DNA of 64,000 nucleotides from contig NC_091046.1 of NCBI RefSeq assembly GCF_963966145.1, positions 5,580,001 through 5,644,000 on the forward strand, written 5' to 3'. This document shows, piece after piece, positions 60,532 through 64,000 of this stretch. Under the pieces are notes generated by a model that searched no databases, was not told the origin of the DNA, and was given only the letters and a program-made list of their open reading frames with translations. This stretch comes from Tenebrio molitor (Eukaryota > Arthropoda > Insecta > Coleoptera > Tenebrionidae). The translations under genes and the position numbers were made by a program. Numbering within the stretch: the stretch's first letter is position 1; the number at the start of each line of letters is the position of its first letter.

Positions 60532-61336
60532 TAAGTGTTGACAAAAGGACGTCGCAAACTCAAAATTTAACGTAGAATCGAAATTTGAAATCAAAATTTG
60601 GCCTTTCCATTTAAAAAAACAAAGATGGCCTCGATTTCCGATTTTCCGGAAATGTCAGCATTCTGAAAATATTTGATTTGAACTTGGAGCAGTCGATTGT
60701 AGTCGGCTACTAATTTTCATATTAATACGAGTACGATTTTGCGAAATCAATATATTTTAGAGAAAAAAATTAATTAATTTTTTCTTATTGAGATTTTATT
60801 GATTAACATTTCATCAAACATCTGTTAACAAGAATAAATCTACTTTTCGTAGAATGAATTATTGTTTCAATTCTTCAACCTTCAGAAAAAGGAAGTCTCG
60901 TTATAAAATAAAATATGACGGTTTTGACAGATGCTACACACAAAAACTTGGGGAATTTTATAGTATTAATATTTGGTAACCACGAAAAATCTCCTTTGTC
61001 ATGATTTAAACAATAATACTTTTGTACGTATCTCACAAAACAATTTCTAGGCGGAATGTAATAAAAACTTTTCCTGTAAATGCAGTTATAAATGTAAAAA
61101 TAATAACCGAGAAACTGTTTAAAATGGGTCATTTAGCATCCTTAATTAAAAGATGTATTAGATCTAATTACTCCAAGAATCTGTATCTTTGAATTAATTC
61201 ATAGTTTGCACATTTTTCTACCTTATTAAGATTGTAATAAAGATGATAAAAATGATTATTTTTGTATTCACCAAGTTGAAAAAAAAAATTCACAACTCTT
61301 AGATGTACAAATGAGTGGTATAAAAATTACAAAGTT
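60532..61336. other. AT-rich non-genic stretch
   Basis: No structure recognised. A minus-strand frame of 85 codons (60875-61132) lacks motifs. Confidence 0.4.
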
Positions 61337-61479
61337 GGCATTGAAGAGTAGATTGTGAACGCACCACTCGTCAGTCTGCAGTGTAAAAACACCAAAAACG
61401 CAAAAAGTGAGGTTAGTTTTAAACAGCTGATCCATAATCGCATAATCCGTGGTGCGTTCACAATCGACTCTTCAACGCC
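61337..61479 (+). mobile_element. GGCGTTGAAGAG MITE, copy 2
   Basis: The ends are GGCATTGAAGAGTAGATTG and the complement of GGCGTTGAAGAGTCGATTG, 143 bp apart, each followed inward by TGAACGCACCA(C). The interior has AAAAAGTGAGGTTAG and CAGCTGATCC. See the inverted, shorter copy at 39464-39583. Open frames of 65-70 codons on both strands are by-products of the palindrome. Confidence 0.75.
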
Positions 61480-62880
61480 TACTTTGAGGATAAATTTAAT
61501 TGAACAACCTATATTAAATGACAAGCGACTAAAGTACATCTTTTCATTCTAGGCGTGAGTTATTGCACCACCGCAGCGAGGGAAATAATTACACGAGCCA
61601 TGAATTTAATAATTTAATCGTAAAAGAAATTTGCGCAAAAGTACAGCAAAACACACACTAGTTTTTTTTCTTCTTTGTTATAACATGAATGGCATATAAC
61701 TGTCATTATTCACTACAAATGGGTTCAATGATTGTAACATAAATGTAAATATTAATATGAAATAAGTATGGGTATTCACTTTGGTTAGTTTGTTCTTTTC
61801 AACATTTTCTATTGTGCTTCTCAAGGATACTTTAAATTTTCTTGTTCATTCATTACTTTATTGTTACTTTGGCAGATTATGTCGATGTAACAATCTCGCA
61901 GTAAATGGCCGTCAGTGCTTTTACTCCCCAGGGCCTAAAAGTGCTACTTTACTCCCTTTTTTGGGAGACAAAAATGACGCTTTATACCTACACAGGTTCT
62001 GCAAAAAAAAAACGAGAAGCTTTATCAAGTGCATAATTAATTTGGACATATTGGAGCTGTGGGAAGTGAGGAATATGAATGAATTATGATTACGTGGAAA
62101 TGAAGCCCAACTGAGTTATTGAATATGAATAGGGTAACTGTTTTTCGAAGATGGCGAAGCAGTAAATTTCCTGATTTATGTACATTAAACATGACCATGA
62201 AATTTTATCATCTCTCGCATAAAATGACCCACGGATCTGATTATATTAATAAAATTTTTCACGCTCGCTTATTCGATGGTCCTCCGATAATGCAATCAGA
62301 TATTTGAAAAATACTCCGTTGTATAATATTTTTCTATTATAACGTAACTATGCGTATAATGGAGCGACTTAGCACATTCGTTAAAATTCTGTGGTTGTGC
62401 CACAAAAGCGCCGATACCGAAAAACGACAAAGGCGAAACGATGTAAAGTCACAGTTCGAAAATTTTTATCATCTCTATTATTCGAAATAAAAACGTAAAG
62501 AAATATGACTGTTGCTGTCATAATAACGACAAAAATCGTCTCATTCAGTGCGCAGCAGGGTCGGCTTTGGATGGAAAAAGAAGGATAATGCACAAAAATG
62601 TGCAGAATAGATAATGATTGTTTGGAAAATTCGAAATCCTGGTTGGGGTTTTTTCACTCCAATAAAGAGGACGATGGATTCGTAACGAGGTATTTTTGTT
62701 ATGGGTTCGCTTCGTTGGGGTTTTTGTGATAAAAGGATCTAAAGAAATTATCCAAGCATTTTATTGCTAAATACCTACATGTCAAGGTTTTTTCTGCAGG
62801 GTGTCAACCTGTCGAACCGCTAAAACTAAGATTTGGTATTTTTTTAGTTCATTTTTCCACAGTTACAGGAAATATTTATA
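61480..62880. other. Non-genic stretch
   Basis: AT-rich with a GC-richer patch at 62360-62720. A 102-codon plus-strand frame (61781-62089) shows no domain. No splice-supported exon. Confidence 0.4.
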
Positions 62881-62980
62881 TACAGGGTGTATCTGAAATA
62901 CGTCTGTTAATTTTAACCAGTGAAAGAACCCGTCAAGTTATGAAACTTTTCTCTGTAACATATTGGAAAATTCGCAAACT
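62881..62980 (+). mobile_element. TACAGGGTG element, half copy
   Basis: The segment starts TACAGGGTGTATCTGAAAT and follows the left terminal repeat of 58389-58811 (TTAATTTTAACCAGTG, then CTTTTCTCTGTAACAT) for about 75-80 bp, then diverges. No matching right end is seen, although CAGGGTGAACC at about 63001 resembles another decayed terminus. Confidence 0.65.
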
Positions 62981-64000
62981 TTTTCAAGGTACACGGCATT
63001 CAGGGTGAACCATTTAGGATATTTTATATATTAAGTAACCCTTTAAAAATGTGTGGAGTTAATGTTATTTAATAATATTATATTATTATCATCATTTGCA
63101 CCATTGTTCTAAGCTTATTTTAATAATATCAAGATAAACAAATTTTAGTGTTTTGATTTTTTTTTCATTCTAAATTTCGTTTTTGTCAAGTTTTCCCAAA
63201 TATTCAATTTTATTGTTTTCTGATTCTTTACGATGTAGGAAGTACAATAACATTTTAATTGAGCAAGAAATAAAACTTACTGGTTAATAAACATTACGTT
63301 TTTGTTGGATTATAAGATGTTGTGTAAGATATCTGGTACTGAAACTTTGCCGTGATTCTGATAGGTTTGCAAATAGAATTTTTAGAATGTATGAATTCGG
63401 AATACATGTAGAAAGTAGTAAATTCTTACATAATCATCGTAATTTTGTGGAGAAAAACGTCCAAGACATTTCGAAATAATTTTAAGGACTGCATTAGTAT
63501 TTTTTTGATCTTTGTATTATTTTAGCACGTAATTTGTTTTGCCAATTTCACCGCAAACCGCAACGAATAATGGATTCTAAAAATACGAGCGCTAAGCAAC
63601 CTTGCCGGCTATTATCACCAAATAAAAATATTGAATGGAAACGGCAAAAAGTGCTCCTACCAGCGGCCGGTTTCACCTTCGGCAGCGCCAGGTAGAGCAC
63701 CGAATTGTTTGTCATGAAATGTAAACAGGAGGTGTGTAAAAGTTCCTAACCAATCACAATGGAGAACAAGATATGAGGCGTGACATACCGTATAAGTCAT
63801 AATCATTAAATTATTCATACGAGCACAATCATGCATGAATTTTGTTGGCTTCTTCGTCAAACAGTAGGGGAGACGTCTTCGCCGATTCGTTTGCTTCTAT
63901 TATGTTTGCGCAGAAAATTGCACAACCGGAATCTGAATACCGAGTGACATTTAAAACGATCCAACTTATTACTATTAAGCTGCAGGTACTGCCAACTCAT
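62981..64000. other. Non-genic stretch
   Basis: AT-rich to about 63540. Positions 63550-64000 are GC-richer; a minus-strand frame of 67 codons at 63657 has no recognised domain. Nothing further is supported. Confidence 0.4.

Noticed and set aside
1..64000. CRISPR arrays, rRNA genes and known insect microRNAs
   Set aside because: No regularly spaced short repeats, rRNA-like sequence or familiar microRNA seeds in hairpins were seen on reading; a covariance-model search would be needed to exclude unfamiliar ncRNAs.

Overview
The window is almost certainly nuclear DNA of an insect; the repeat types and AT-rich composition suggest a beetle, but that is inference, because nothing here identifies a species. 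It is AT-rich and nearly free of coding sequence. Long introns or intergenic DNA alternate with GC-richer islands and many small, decayed transposable elements. No bacterial-type operons, no long intact genes, no tRNA or rRNA genes and no CRISPR array were seen.

Genes. The best-supported host gene is on the minus strand. A 139-nt exon (36783-36921) has canonical splice sites and one open frame rich in Met, His and Gly that ends in a Lys-rich motif. A 39-nt microexon (30300-30338) follows it in the direction of transcription. The two are phase-compatible (1 to 1), so they can be spliced into one reading frame with the microexon as an optional 13-residue insert. A possible non-coding first exon with a perfect donor lies at 56307-56369, next to a GC-rich, CCGGA-rich block. 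If these belong together, one gene covers at least 26 kb of the window and continues beyond position 1. The product is not recognised with confidence; a LIM-homeodomain (islet-like) N-terminus is a tentative guess. Weaker exon candidates are at 1621-1735 (minus), 6428-6489 (plus), 15345-15413 (plus, possible last exon) and 37638-37674 (plus).

Mobile elements, left to right: partial and full copies of a 159-bp TIR element (5.5, 8.8, 29.4 and 58.9 kb); a nested foldback element (9060-10332); two long copies of a roughly 350-bp repeat with a CTCGGC hairpin (11.9 and 23.8 kb) plus fragments (31.5 and 37.2 kb); a 1.26-kb TIR element (20505-21763); two tRNA-Tyr primer-binding-site matches (25.5 and 25.95 kb); a family with TACAGGG termini (28.0, 58.4, 60.0 and 62.9 kb), one copy carrying a transposase N-terminal relic; two fragments of a non-LTR retrotransposon in swapped order (3' part at 34.6-35.5 kb, 5' part at 39.6-40.7 kb); a Tc1/mariner transposase relic (47.3 kb); a tRNA-derived SINE with target-site duplication (53.6-53.9 kb); and a MITE pair (39.5 and 61.3 kb).

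Other structure. Positions 2.3-5.4 kb are rich in GTAC, including diverged tandem units; a 76-bp tandem duplication with the same GGTACC theme is at 17.9 kb. GC-richer islands carry clusters of homeodomain-, GATA-, POU-, CRE- and FTZ-F1-like sites and could be enhancers, which would fit the flank or introns of a developmental regulator.
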